Shown here piece by piece: positions 1-8,419 of a stretch of 64,000 nt of DNA. Location of the stretch: NCBI GenBank assembly GCA_022844125.1, contig JALHMI010000001.1, positions 186,001 to 250,000 on the forward strand, in the 5' to 3' direction. This DNA is from Pirellulales bacterium (GTDB lineage Bacteria > Planctomycetota > Planctomycetia > Pirellulales > PALSA-1355). The notes under the pieces are model-generated. The model did no database searches. It was not told the DNA's origin and saw only the letters and a list, made by a program, of their open reading frames with translations. Made by a program: the position numbers and the translations under genes. Numbering within the stretch: the first letter of the stretch is position 1; each line of letters opens with the position of its first letter.

Positions 1-107
1 CCGAGCTCCCCGATCTTCGTGTCGATGAGCTGAGACGCCGAACCTGCGGGTTTGGCCTGCGGCGCACTCTTCCTCGGAGCCGGCTTCTTCACAGTTTTCT
101 TCTTCAT
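1..107 (-). CDS. DUF1801 domain protein, N-terminal part only (runs off the window edge)
   Basis: The first 35 codons of a gene that continues to the left of the window. It begins with a Lys/Ala/Pro-rich stretch (MKKKTVKKPAPRKSA) followed by SASQLIDTKIGEL, which resembles the N-terminus of DUF1801 proteins, usually 130-150 residues long. DUF1801 proteins are small YdhG-like domains of uncertain role; one relative has been proposed as an iron chaperone. The ATG at 105-107 is the only good start. The C-terminus of another DUF1801 protein lies just upstream on the same strand, so two paralogues were probably neighbours. Confidence 0.6.
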   Translation of the reverse strand, partial: MKKKTVKKPAPRKSAPQAKPAGSASQLIDTKIGEL

Positions 108-123
108 CCCCACCCCTCCTGCA

Positions 124-214
124 TTTCGTCGTGTCGTTGTGCCGTTGTGGTCATTCTGCATCCCCTCATCAATCCAAGTCATAGCAACCACGACGACACG
201 ACGGCACAACGAAA
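124..214. repeat. Imperfect inverted repeat made of CGTYGTG units
   Basis: Two 27-bp arms at 124-150 and 188-214 face each other across a 37-bp spacer, between the DUF1801 gene and the DUF1801 relict. The arms differ at five positions. All five are C/T changes and they fall every fourth base, so each arm is itself a short run of CGTYGTG-type units. I infer a palindromic intergenic repeat; no gene is visible here. Confidence 0.6.
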
Positions 215-229
215 ACTCTTCTGAGGTTT

Positions 230-535
230 TTACATCTTCTCCCCCGGCAGCTCACTCGCCTGCTTCACCCAGGCGGCGAATTGCTTCTCGTCGAGCTTGT
301 CTTCCTCGCGGATGTCGAGGTACCGCACTTCCTTCTGCTTCGACGTGCCCGGCGGAAGCGGACGGAGCGACGCACCGCGGAAGAACGCCACCTTGACGTA
401 CTTGTTGAAGCAGTGAACGCCGAGAAACCAATGCCCCTCTTCGACGCCGTACAGCGGCGAGTTCCATTTCACCGCCTTGTTCACGCCAGGCACGGTCCGC
501 GTGATGATCGCATCGAGCCGCCGTCCCAGGTGAGC
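230..535 (-). pseudogene. Truncated DUF1801 protein (C-terminal relict)
   Basis: The reading frame encodes about 100 residues of a DUF1801 C-terminal region, including TVPGVNKAVKWNSPLYGVEE, FNKYVKVAFFRGASLRP and KEVRYLDIREEDKLD, and it ends normally at 230. The roughly 30-40 N-terminal residues expected for the family are missing. Upstream of about position 525 the frame turns into unrelated sequence that runs into a 13-bp perfect palindrome at 538-568. No start codon with a ribosome binding site lies at the break. I read it as a gene decapitated next to a palindromic repeat. It could be a shortened functional gene using an unusual start, but that seems less likely. Confidence 0.6.
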
Positions 536-537
536 CC

Positions 538-568
538 CGGAGGGGCGGCAGATTGTGCCGCCCCTCCG
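538..568. repeat. GC-rich palindrome (REP-like)
   Basis: Perfect 13-bp arms (538-550 and 556-568; core GGAGGGGCGGCA) separated by 5 bp. It sits exactly where homology of the upstream DUF1801 relict stops. It has no T-run on either side, so it is not a good intrinsic terminator; a mobile REP-like palindrome is the likelier reading. Confidence 0.6.
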
Positions 569-644
569 AGCCAAGATAACAAAAACAATCTGGCATTAAG
601 GGCCCCAGGCATTCCGGGGACTGTCGCGCCGAGCCTCGCGCGCA

Positions 645-689
645 GAAAAAGAGCCTGGCAGAAGTGGCATGTCGCACTCCCGCCAGGCT
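645..689 (-). terminator. Rho-independent terminator of the nfeD-flotillin operon
   Basis: Read on the minus strand, a 15-bp stem (675-689 pairing with 652-666, with two G-U pairs) and an 8-nt loop are followed at once by a T-run at 646-650. It starts about 33 bases after the flotillin stop codon, so it closes that transcription unit. Confidence 0.8.
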
Positions 690-721
690 TTCTGGAATCT
701 CTACTTCCGCTGAGCCGGTTC

Positions 722-2356
722 TTAACCCCGCGGCGGCAATCCACCGTCTCCGCCGGCGTGCGCCTTCTCGGCCGAGCCGTTCGCACTCTCGCTTTTGTCG
801 CCCCCCAGCTTGATCAGCGCGTCGGGCAGCTCGACGCCGCCGATGTCCTTGAGCACGTTCATCATCGGCGGGAGCGAGCCGGCGATGTTCTGCAGGAAGC
901 TGGCGGTGTTGCTCTTGCCATTCGCGCCGCCATTTTCCCAGACGATGACCTTGTCGAACTTGATGTTCGAAATCGCCTTGGCCGAGGCTTCGGCCAGGTT
1001 GTCGAGGTGTTCGAGCATCAGCAACTGGAACGCTTCCTTCGCGCCGCCGCAGGCGTCGATGATCAGCTTGAGACCTTCGCCCTTCTTGGCCAGGATCTCG
1101 TACTGACCGCGAGCTTCGGCTTCGAGCTTGGCGTAGATCGCCGCAGCCTGACCTTCGGCCTCGAGCTTGCGCTTCTCGGCTTCGGCTTGAGCTTCGACGA
1201 TGACCCGAGCTTTTTGAGCCTTGGCCGGAGCTTCGAACTCGGCCCGCTGTTCGGCTTCGCGGCGTTCGGCATCGGCGAGAGCTGCTTTGGCCATCGCCCG
1301 GTTTTGAGCTTCAAGCACGGCGGCCTCGGCTTCGCGCTTCCGCTTTTCGCCGATCTCGTAGGCTTCGGCCTTCTTCACCAGCAGCTGGGCATTCGAACTG
1401 GCAACTGTGCCCTGCGCGGTGTTTTCGCCCTGGATGGCCTTGGCTTCCGCGTCGGCCAATTCCACGCGCATCTGCTGCTCGGCAACCTTCACGCTGGCGT
1501 CACGCTGAAACGCCGCCGTTTGTTCGCCGATCTTCTGTTCCTTCTCGAGCTCGGCCAGACGCACCGCCTGTTCGCGTGTCGCTTCGCGAGTACCGATATC
1601 GCGCAACTTGTTGGCGTTCGCCACCTGGATCATCCGATCGCGCTCGGCTTCGGCCACGCGCGTCTCGCCCAACTGCAGCTGCAGAGCCACGTCGCCGCGG
1701 GCCTGCTGGATCGCCTGGCTGGCGGCCTTCTGGCCAATGGCATCGATGTAGCCCGACTCGTCGGTGATGTCGGTGATGTTGACGTTGATCAGCACGAGGC
1801 CAATCTTCTTGAGTTCCGGCTCAAGCGAGTTCTGCACGTGTTCGAGGAACGCTTCGCGATCGCGGTTGATGTCCTCAATCCGCATCGAAGCGATCACCTG
1901 GCGCAACTGGCCGAAGATGATTTCCTCGGCCTGACTGCGAATCTGGTCGCCGTTCAGTCCGAGCAAGCGGATGGCCGCGTTCTGCATCACCTCGGGGCTG
2001 GTGCCGATGGCCACGGTGAACACGCTCGGCACGTTGACGCGGATGTTTTCGATCGACAGCGCGCCGCGAAGCGGGATTTCGATCTGGATCGGCTCCAGGC
2101 TCAAGTAGCTGTAGTCCTGGACCAGCGGCCAGACGAACTTCGCGCCGCCGTGCACGCAGCGGGACGTGTTGCCGCCGCCGACGCGACCATAGATCACGAG
2201 CACGCGGTTGCTGGGGCAGCGCTTGTAGCGCGTGGCGATCAAGCGCAAGGCACCCACGAAGATGATCGCGGCTACGATAAGCGTCGCGGCCGTCCAGAAC
2301 GTGGCTTCGCTAACGTTGATCAGGCCGCCGGACTGAGCCAACAGCAGGCTATACAT
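722..2356 (-). CDS. Flotillin-like SPFH membrane protein
   Basis: A 544-residue flotillin. One membrane segment lies at about residues 22-42, an SPFH domain at about 45-230, and a long Ala/Glu/Arg-rich coiled coil at about 230-430 with repeated AEAE/KREAEA patterns. The C-terminus includes AISNIKFDKVIVWENG, typical of bacterial flotillins. Known family role: oligomeric scaffolds at the inner face of the membrane that organise microdomains. The ATG at 2354-2356 overlaps the stop of the upstream NfeD gene by eight bases (ATGTATAG), so the two are probably translationally coupled, as in the Bacillus yuaF-yuaG pair. The C-terminal tail is Gly-rich. Function follows from strong family resemblance; the client proteins are unknown. 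Confidence 0.93.
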   Translation of the reverse strand: MYSLLLAQSGGLINVSEATFWTAATLIVAAIIFVGALRLIATRYKRCPSNRVLVIYGRVGGGNTSRCVHGGAKFVWPLVQDYSYLSLEPIQIEIPLRGALSIENIRVNVPSVFTVAIGTSPEVMQNAAIRLLGLNGDQIRSQAEEIIFGQLRQVIASMRIEDINRDREAFLEHVQNSLEPELKKIGLVLINVNITDITDESGYIDAIGQKAASQAIQQARGDVALQLQLGETRVAEAERDRMIQVANANKLRDIGTREATREQAVRLAELEKEQKIGEQTAAFQRDASVKVAEQQMRVELADAEAKAIQGENTAQGTVASSNAQLLVKKAEAYEIGEKRKREAEAAVLEAQNRAMAKAALADAERREAEQRAEFEAPAKAQKARVIVEAQAEAEKRKLEAEGQAAAIYAKLEAEARGQYEILAKKGEGLKLIIDACGGAKEAFQLLMLEHLDNLAEASAKAISNIKFDKVIVWENGGANGKSNTASFLQNIAGSLPPMMNVLKDIGGVELPDALIKLGGDKSESANGSAEKAHAGGDGGLPPRG

Positions 2357-2981
2357 TTTCTTTTCCTACGGGTTCGGTCGTGGGGGAAATTTGGGGCAAG
2401 GGCTCGACGGCCACTCGGTCGGAACCGAGCACGTCGACGACAACGATTCGCGTGCCGCTTGGCAAGCGTTCGCCCGTGGTCACGGCTTCGTATTCGAGCA
2501 TCCGGTTTTGGACGGTCACGTGGATCTTGCCGACCCCCTGGCTGTGGCCGGGAATCGCTAGATAAACCGTACCTTCCTCTCCCAGGGCCCGAGCAATTCG
2601 CTCGGTGCCGTCAGCCGTCAGTTTCATCAGCATCCGCATCAGAAAGTACATCCCGTACATCGAGACCAGGGCGCCCGCGAAGGCCACCAGCAACGGCCGT
2701 GGCCACTCGAATCCCCAGGCCAGGGCCATCCGGCCCGTAAGCCCGAAGAACGTGATGCCGATGAGGATCGTCCGCATCGTCAGGATGCCGAACAGCCAGG
2801 TGGAATCGTGGTGCGTGTCTTCGCTGTGCTCAGAACCGTCATGTTCGAACTCAGCGATGGCGTCGGGAGCATCCTCGGGACCGTCATATCCGGCCTCGTG
2901 CTCGCCGCCAAAGCCGAGAAAGAACTGTGCGATCAGCACCGTGCCGCCGAAGATGGCGCACATCAAGAAGACTAATGCCAT
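2349..2981 (-). CDS. NfeD-like membrane protein, flotillin partner
   Basis: A protein of about 210 residues. It has a hydrophobic N-terminus (MALVFLMCAIFGGTVLIAQF), an acidic/His loop (residues about 35-57), two further membrane segments (about 62-80 and 90-112), and a C-terminal OB-like domain containing EGTVYLAIPG and SGTRIVVVDVLGSDRVAVEP, the NfeD signature region. NfeD proteins are encoded next to flotillins and help place them in microdomains. The ATG at 2981 is preferred; an in-frame GTG at 3011 would add ten hydrophilic residues before the membrane segment. It is the first gene of the operon, and the flotillin start codon lies within its last codons. Confidence 0.88.
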   Translation of the reverse strand: MALVFLMCAIFGGTVLIAQFFLGFGGEHEAGYDGPEDAPDAIAEFEHDGSEHSEDTHHDSTWLFGILTMRTILIGITFFGLTGRMALAWGFEWPRPLLVAFAGALVSMYGMYFLMRMLMKLTADGTERIARALGEEGTVYLAIPGHSQGVGKIHVTVQNRMLEYEAVTTGERLPSGTRIVVVDVLGSDRVAVEPLPQISPTTEPVGKENV

Positions 2982-3191
2982 TTTGGTCCCGTCCCGAAAG
3001 TTTGAGGACACTTGGGGTTTCTACCCAATCATTCGCCGCGGTCCGGCGAAGCTTGAGGAAAATCCACCGGTATCATCGGGCACGTTAGGGGGGATGTCAA
3101 ACTTCCGGCCGTAGCGATTGTGTCGCAAGCCGCTCAGCCAATTCAGCTTACAGCGCGGCGGATTTCGGGCGATTTCCTGCGCGGGGGGAAC

Positions 3192-3372
3192 AGCCCGACG
3201 CGCGAGCGTGCGAGCGAGGGTACCCTGCTGGAAAGGTTGCCTGTTGCACGCGGCGCGTTTTCGGCACTGCGTGAAGTGAATGCAGCGCGTCACACCATCG
3301 CTGTGTAAGGGCGAGTAAGCGTGGCAAGCCCAAGCACAGGGTACCCTCGCTCGCGCTCTCGCGCTTCGGGCT
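3192..3372. repeat. MITE-like inverted repeat, 36-bp arms
   Basis: Arm 3192-3227 and arm 3337-3372 are reverse complements over 36 bp with three mismatches. Their outer ends read AGCCCGAMGCGCGAG and their inner ends GCGAGCGAGGGTACCCTG. The core motif (GCCCGA-GCG-GAGCGAGG) recurs at 3418-3485 and 14103-14216, so this is a dispersed family. The 109-bp centre shows no gene. Confidence 0.7.
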
Positions 3373-3417
3373 ATCCATAGTGCTCCGTCATAGTGTGATT
3401 TTCGGGGGCTCGATCAT

Positions 3418-3485
3418 AACCCGACGCGTGAGCGAGGAGGGAGTGTCGAGCGATATCGCGTCTCACCTCGCTCACGCGTCGGGTT
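3418..3485. repeat. Perfect 20-bp inverted repeat of the same family
   Basis: Arms 3418-3437 (AACCCGACGCGTGAGCGAGG) and 3466-3485 are exact reverse complements with a 28-bp spacer. They share the CCCGA-GCG-GAGCGAGG core with the repeats at 3192-3372 and 14103-14216. Confidence 0.75.
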
Positions 3486-3578
3486 GTGAGAAAAGTCCGA
3501 CCCGAAGATGAACCGCAACAATGTACTAGGATCGCACGTACCAAGAAGTAGCGCGGAACAGAGCGATAGCTCAACGAG

Positions 3579-4901
3579 CTAGCCCAGCGCCGGCATCGCG
3601 TACGGCGCGCGATACGTTTTGGCCAGCAGCGCGTCGGCCTCGGGACAATCGACGAACTTCTGCTCACTGGCATCGAAGTCGAGCCGCCCGCGCGTGCGGT
3701 AAGCGGCTTCGGCCAAATGCACCAGCGCACAACTCAGGTGCGCGACTTCGGGATTCGCGCTCGTGGCTTGGCGGGTGCGGATCGAGGTGAGAAACTCGCG
3801 CATGTGCTCGGCATAGCCCTTCTGACCGCGGATGGCCTTGCTCTCGGTCGGGCCAGGTTTGCTCTTTGGCCCGAGAAACGTGCTGAACGATCCGCGCCGC
3901 GAAAAGATCATGTAGCCTTCCGTGCCGTAAAACAAGTTGCCGTTGTCGTAGCCGTGCATGCCGTAAGCCGTGAACGGAAGATTCTCATAGATCAGGATCC
4001 GGCCATCGGGATACTCATAAGTCACGCACATGTTGTCGGGATAGTCGCTGGCATGGTCACGAAGCATCATCCGGCCGCCGCGGGCCGTGACCTGGCTCGG
4101 TAGCTGGTCGACCGAGAGTCCCCAGGCGGCCATGTCGAGATCGTGAATCCCGTCATCGCCGATTTCGCCGTTGCCATAGTCGCGGAACATCCGCCACGAG
4201 CCATGCCAGCGATGCGGATTGAAGGCGTGCACCGGCGCGGGGCCGAGCCAGCGATCGTAGTCCACTCCCTCGGGCGGATTGCCGTCCGGCAGGGCTTTCA
4301 CTTCGTCGCGCGTTTCCGCGGTCCAGGCCCGGGCCACTTTGACGTCACCGATGACGCCTTGCTTGAGCAGTGCCGCTGCCTCGGCGGTGACGGGACTCGA
4401 ACGCATCTGGCTTCCCTGCTGAGCGATACGGCCGTACTTCTTGGCGGCTTCGATCACCAGCGGGCCTTCGTGGTAGCAATGCGAGATTGGTTTCTCGATG
4501 TAAACGTCTTTGCCGGCCTGCATCGCGGCCACGGCGATCGGGGCATGCCAGTGATGCGGCGTGGCGATGATGCAGGCTTCGACACTCTTGTCCGCGAGCA
4601 TGTCCTCATAGCGGCTGGTGCGTTGCGGCGAGGGGAGATCCGCCGTGTGCTTCGAGATCCTTTCAATCTGTCGCGGATCGACGTCGCAGAACCAGGCGAT
4701 CGAGACGTTTTCCTTCCGCTCCACCAGGCCGGCAACGTGCATGTTCATGATCCCGCCGCAGCCGATGATTGCCATCCGGACGGGCTCCTGCGGAGCGGCA
4801 GCGAGCGTGTGAACGCCGCCGAGCGTTTGCGCGGCAGCCACGACACCGACCGTTTGAGCGCTGACCTTCAGGAAGTCGCGGCGAGTTTCCGTCGAGCTCA
4901 T
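3579..4901 (-). CDS. Gfo/Idh/MocA family oxidoreductase with TAT signal
   Basis: A 440-residue NAD(P)-dependent sugar-dehydrogenase-like protein. The N-terminus TRRDFLKVSAQTVGVVAA is a twin-arginine signal, so the protein is probably exported folded with its cofactor. The nucleotide-binding motif IIGCGGIMNMH lies at about residues 44-54, and the EKP motif (YIEKPISH) contains the lysine typical of the family. A GFO/IDH C-terminal domain follows. Substrate is unknown; planctomycetes have many paralogues thought to act on sugars or inositols. Six bases separate it from the upstream paralogue, so the two form an operon. Family assignment is firm; reaction and localisation are inferred. Confidence 0.9.
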   Translation of the reverse strand: MSSTETRRDFLKVSAQTVGVVAAAQTLGGVHTLAAAPQEPVRMAIIGCGGIMNMHVAGLVERKENVSIAWFCDVDPRQIERISKHTADLPSPQRTSRYEDMLADKSVEACIIATPHHWHAPIAVAAMQAGKDVYIEKPISHCYHEGPLVIEAAKKYGRIAQQGSQMRSSPVTAEAAALLKQGVIGDVKVARAWTAETRDEVKALPDGNPPEGVDYDRWLGPAPVHAFNPHRWHGSWRMFRDYGNGEIGDDGIHDLDMAAWGLSVDQLPSQVTARGGRMMLRDHASDYPDNMCVTYEYPDGRILIYENLPFTAYGMHGYDNGNLFYGTEGYMIFSRRGSFSTFLGPKSKPGPTESKAIRGQKGYAEHMREFLTSIRTRQATSANPEVAHLSCALVHLAEAAYRTRGRLDFDASEQKFVDCPEADALLAKTYRAPYAMPALG

Positions 4902-4907
4902 GATGCA

Positions 4908-5990
4908 TTACCCCAGGGTAGGACCACAGGCGGTCAGCAATGTTTTCTGAACCGTCAGGTCGTGCTCGTACGAGAAGTCCGATTTCTTGGCGCCGCGAAT
5001 GACCGCGGCCATGTCGGCCGCATCGGCCACGTAGCGTGTGAACTTGCCGAAAGTAACATCCTGGTAGCCGGCCTTGTAGTCGCCGCGCGGTTTGGAGAAG
5101 GCGACCTTCGCGGCCGGATCGTCCAGCGGCTGCAAGTGAACGGTTCCTTCGGTGCCGCACACCACCAAATGCCGGCGAGCGAAGCCTTCGACTTCCAGCG
5201 CGCTCGATTTGACGGTCGCAAGCGCTCGCGGATACTCGAGCACCGCCAGCATGTTGTCGGCGAGTGCGTCGTCGACCTGGGCCGCGTGCTGCTTGTAGCC
5301 GCTAACGTTGGCCGGTGCGCCCAGCACGCCGATCACCAGGTCCGTGATGTGGCAGCCGAGTTCGAACATGATCCCGCCCGGATACTCGGCCAGGCCGCGG
5401 CGGCTCTCGGGCGCAATGACCTTGCTCATCACGGCGTGCACTTCGAACGGCTCGCCGAGCCAACCTTGCGCGAGCAGGTCGCGGAGCAGAATCACGCCAG
5501 GGTTGTAGCGATACATGTAGCCCATCTGCACGAGCAGCTTTTGCCGCTCGGCATTGGCCAGCAGTCGGCGATACTGATCGAGCGACTCGCCAGCCGGCTT
5601 GTCGAGATGCACGTGCTTGCCGGCCGCGACGCAGGCTTCGGCGTTGTCGAGCAAATCGACGACGCGCGTTTCGACCAGCACCGCCTGCAGACCAGAAATG
5701 TTAAGCAGCTCGTCGCGGGTCATCCACGGCAGACCGCGGAATGTCTCGTCGCGTTCGGCCTGGGCTCGCAGCTCGGCGTCCGGCTCGACAATGCCCACAA
5801 CTTCATAGTCGGCGCTCGCTCGATACCCGGCGAGCTTGCTGGCGTGGGCGTGACCGACGCCAATCTGGCCGATCTTGATCCGCTCGCCGGAGCTTTCGGC
5901 GGCCGCCGCGAAACGCGTGAGCGCGCCGCTGAGCAGCGAACCGGCGGCAGCGGCGCCGAAGCTTCGAAGAATCTGGCGTCGATCGGGCAT
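4908..5990 (-). CDS. Gfo/Idh/MocA family oxidoreductase with twin-arginine-like signal
   Basis: About 360 residues. The N-terminus PDRRQILRSFGAAAAGSLLSGAL looks like a TAT signal. A Rossmann-type segment follows (IKIGQIGVGHAHASKL), then DKPAGESLDQYR, a variant of the family EKP lysine motif. The ATG at 5990 is chosen over an in-frame upstream ATG at 6023 because AGGTG lies just before it and because it puts the signal peptide at the N-terminus. It is upstream of and co-directional with the 440-residue paralogue, and the pair probably works on related substrates outside the cytoplasm. The specific substrate cannot be read from the sequence. Confidence 0.88.
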   Translation of the reverse strand: MPDRRQILRSFGAAAAGSLLSGALTRFAAAAESSGERIKIGQIGVGHAHASKLAGYRASADYEVVGIVEPDAELRAQAERDETFRGLPWMTRDELLNISGLQAVLVETRVVDLLDNAEACVAAGKHVHLDKPAGESLDQYRRLLANAERQKLLVQMGYMYRYNPGVILLRDLLAQGWLGEPFEVHAVMSKVIAPESRRGLAEYPGGIMFELGCHITDLVIGVLGAPANVSGYKQHAAQVDDALADNMLAVLEYPRALATVKSSALEVEGFARRHLVVCGTEGTVHLQPLDDPAAKVAFSKPRGDYKAGYQDVTFGKFTRYVADAADMAAVIRGAKKSDFSYEHDLTVQKTLLTACGPTLG

Positions 5991-6080
5991 GGAAGCACCT
6001 GGCGGGCGGGTCCTGAGGAGCATGAGAACTTACCGTCTCGTGCTGTCAGGGCTCCACTATAACCGCCACCGCGGCGCGGG

Positions 6081-8159
6081 TCACGCAACTTCCCGCTTGA
6101 CCCAATGCTCGCCATCGTTGTCGCTGCCTGCGTCTGCTGCTCGCGGTGTCCCTTGATAGACCGTCATATGCGGGAAGGGGATCTCGATGCCCAGGCGGTC
6201 GAATTCATTCTTGATCCGCCTGAGCAATTCGCGCTTCACGGGCCACTGCTGCAGCGGCCGGGTCTGCATGTGGAACTTGATGATGACGGCCGAGCTGCTG
6301 AGCGAATCCACTCCGAGCATCACCGGTCCATCGAGAATCAGCAGGCGAAAGTTCTCGTCCTGCCGGAGTTCCGTGCCGAGCCGCTTCAAAACCTCGATCA
6401 CATCGTCGACACGCTCCTTGTAGGCGATGCCAATTTCGAACACGGCCCGCGACCAGCCATGGGTGAGGTTCGTCACAGAGTTGATCTGGCCATGGGGGAC
6501 GAAGTGCACGCGGCCTTCCATGTCGCGCAGCACGGTCATGCGGAGCGAGATTCGTTCGACCTGGCCGGTGATGTCGCCGATCTTGATGACGTCGTTGATC
6601 AGGTACTGCTGCTCGAACAGGACCATGAATCCGGTGAAGTAGTCCTTGATCAGGCTTTGGGCACCGAAGGCCACGGCCAAACCGATGACGGCCGCGCCTC
6701 CGATGAAGGGAGTGCTCGCGATGCCGACTTCTTCGAGCAGCGCCATCACTCCGCCGCCCAGAATCATCAGCTTCATGGCGTTATTAAAGACGCCCAGCAG
6801 GGTCTTGGCGCGGTTTTCGCGGTCTTCGCGACTGCCACGGCGGCCACGGCTGGCAATCAACGATACCAACCGCGTCTCGAAGCTGCGAGACAACCAAAGC
6901 AGCGTCCAGATCGAGACCAGGATCAACGCGATCCGCGGCAGATGCGTTTTCAACCAGAGCTGAATGTTGCTCCAAGTTAATGGATCCTCGAGTTTGGCCA
7001 GCACATTCTCGGCGGCCTGGGCCTCGCCTCGCTTGGCAGATGCGATCTGCATCGCCGCGAGCTGCTCCGATTGCAGCAGCGACAACGTCGATTGCATTTC
7101 GTCAAGATGCGTGGCCAGGTCACGCGACGATTGGCGCGCTTCGATCAGCCGGTTCGTGGTGTCGCGCACCTGCTGCTTAAGCGGAGCGATATCCTCTCCG
7201 GCCATCAGCTTGCGGAAAACTTCTTCGTTCAAGTTCTTGAGCGTCTGCTCGGCGTTGTCGACCTTCTTGCGCGCATTGTCGCGAAATGCTCGCTGCTGGG
7301 CGATGTCCTGCTGCAGCAACTCAATCCGTTCGGTGAGCGCTTGAACTTCCGCCTCCGCCGCGCTGGCCGCATCGCTGCTCTCCTGCAACTTGCTACGGGC
7401 GGCAGTGAGCTCCGCTTCCAGTCGCTTTGAAACGGCCGGATCCACGTGCAGGTGACTTCCGCCCGAAAGTACCTTGCTGATTGCGCCCGCGGGCAAGGCC
7501 GCCAGCGGAAGTGACGGCTGTGCAGGGGGAGTCGGTTCCGGAGCCGGCGCGGGGGCGGGCTGCGGCGCTTCTTGTGCGACGGGCGGCTCCGATTGCGGCG
7601 CGACGGCAACTTCATGGTCTTTTTCGCCGCGCAACCGGGCCACGGTCTCGCGGTCGCTCGCTAGCTTTCGTTCCAGCGTGCCGAGGCTCTCCTGCACCGC
7701 CTTGCGCTCGCCGATCGCCAGGTCGAAGCGTTCCTTGGCGAGTTGCCACTTCTTCTCGAGCGCGCTCGCGGTGTCCTGCAAGCGGGCCCAGTTCTCGGTG
7801 GTGCCGAACTCTTCGGCCTCTTTTAGTTGCTGCTGGCGCTGGCTTCGCTCGGCATCGAGTTGGCGGAACGTGGCCTCCGCCTCGGCGTAGTCGCCGCTGG
7901 GGTCGATCAGGCTGGCCCTGAGCGCAAGCAGCCGCTTGTCGTCGGCTTCGATCGATCGCTCGAGACGCGCAATCCGCTCCGCATCCGTGACCTTCTCGGC
8001 AGCGGGTGATTTCTCGGCAACCACCGGCCCGGCCGCCAACTGGTTCGGATCTGGGCGCGCGGCCCCGGTCTCCAGGTGCTGGCCCCGGCCGGCAGCATTT
8101 AAGCCAATCAGCCAGATGATCGCCAAGGTGAACGTCAGGATGCAGCTTCGGCGGGTCAC
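6081..8159 (-). CDS. Large MscS-type mechanosensitive channel
   Basis: About 692 residues. A signal peptide (residues about 5-25) is followed by a long periplasmic region with several coiled coils, broken by a Pro/Ala-rich linker (PAPAPAPEPTPPAQP). Several membrane segments come next, then the conserved pore helix and beta domain: GGAAVIGLAVAFGAQSLIKD and FEQQYLINDVIKIGDITGQV, and a C-terminal IEIPFPHMTVYQG. This is the MscK/MscM-like architecture that releases solutes under osmotic downshock. I place the start at the GTG at 8157-8159: it is preceded by AAGGAGG at the ideal distance and opens a normal signal peptide. The upstream in-frame ATG at 8231 has no such support. Confidence 0.9.
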   Translation of the reverse strand: MTRRSCILTFTLAIIWLIGLNAAGRGQHLETGAARPDPNQLAAGPVVAEKSPAAEKVTDAERIARLERSIEADDKRLLALRASLIDPSGDYAEAEATFRQLDAERSQRQQQLKEAEEFGTTENWARLQDTASALEKKWQLAKERFDLAIGERKAVQESLGTLERKLASDRETVARLRGEKDHEVAVAPQSEPPVAQEAPQPAPAPAPEPTPPAQPSLPLAALPAGAISKVLSGGSHLHVDPAVSKRLEAELTAARSKLQESSDAASAAEAEVQALTERIELLQQDIAQQRAFRDNARKKVDNAEQTLKNLNEEVFRKLMAGEDIAPLKQQVRDTTNRLIEARQSSRDLATHLDEMQSTLSLLQSEQLAAMQIASAKRGEAQAAENVLAKLEDPLTWSNIQLWLKTHLPRIALILVSIWTLLWLSRSFETRLVSLIASRGRRGSREDRENRAKTLLGVFNNAMKLMILGGGVMALLEEVGIASTPFIGGAAVIGLAVAFGAQSLIKDYFTGFMVLFEQQYLINDVIKIGDITGQVERISLRMTVLRDMEGRVHFVPHGQINSVTNLTHGWSRAVFEIGIAYKERVDDVIEVLKRLGTELRQDENFRLLILDGPVMLGVDSLSSSAVIIKFHMQTRPLQQWPVKRELLRRIKNEFDRLGIEIPFPHMTVYQGTPRAADAGSDNDGEHWVKREVA

Positions 8160-8419
8160 GGTCAGCCTCCTTGCTGAACGTTTCGGTTGGATGAGAACGC
8201 GGGGCGGAGGAGTATAAATCATCCGCCCCATGCGAGAAAGACAGCTTCCGAGCCCAGTCCATAAACGCTCGGTAGGCCGAGCACCGGGCGCTCAGCATGC
8301 AAGGCAATGCTGGCATCGCGCGAGCCAGTCGACTATTCTCGTACTTCGCCGACACAGTGGCCGCCAACGGGGCTCTCTGCGGCTCGATCGACCTCCTCCT
8401 TGTTAGATGGTCACCCGCC
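8160..8419. other. Divergent intergenic region
   Basis: Upstream region shared by the minus-strand MscS gene and the plus-strand amidohydrolase gene. The only clear signal is the AAGGAGG ribosome binding site of the MscS gene at about 8166-8172. No promoter boxes or repeats stand out. Confidence 0.5.

Larger units (their letters stand above)
2982..3578. other. Intergenic region with two inverted repeats and the nfeD upstream region
   Basis: No credible gene is seen. It holds the two inverted repeats listed separately (3192-3372 and 3418-3485). The start-proximal part (2982-3190) must contain the promoter of the nfeD-flotillin operon, but I cannot point to convincing -35/-10 boxes. Confidence 0.6.

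Noticed and set aside
281-2740. An 819-codon plus-strand frame through the flotillin and NfeD genes
   Set aside because: It is antisense to two genes with clear family motifs. Its translation has no known domain and a Leu/Asp/His bias typical of the opposite strand of GC-rich DNA.
4143-6062. A 639-codon plus-strand frame through both Gfo/Idh/MocA genes
   Set aside because: Antisense to two well-supported genes. No start context and no motif.
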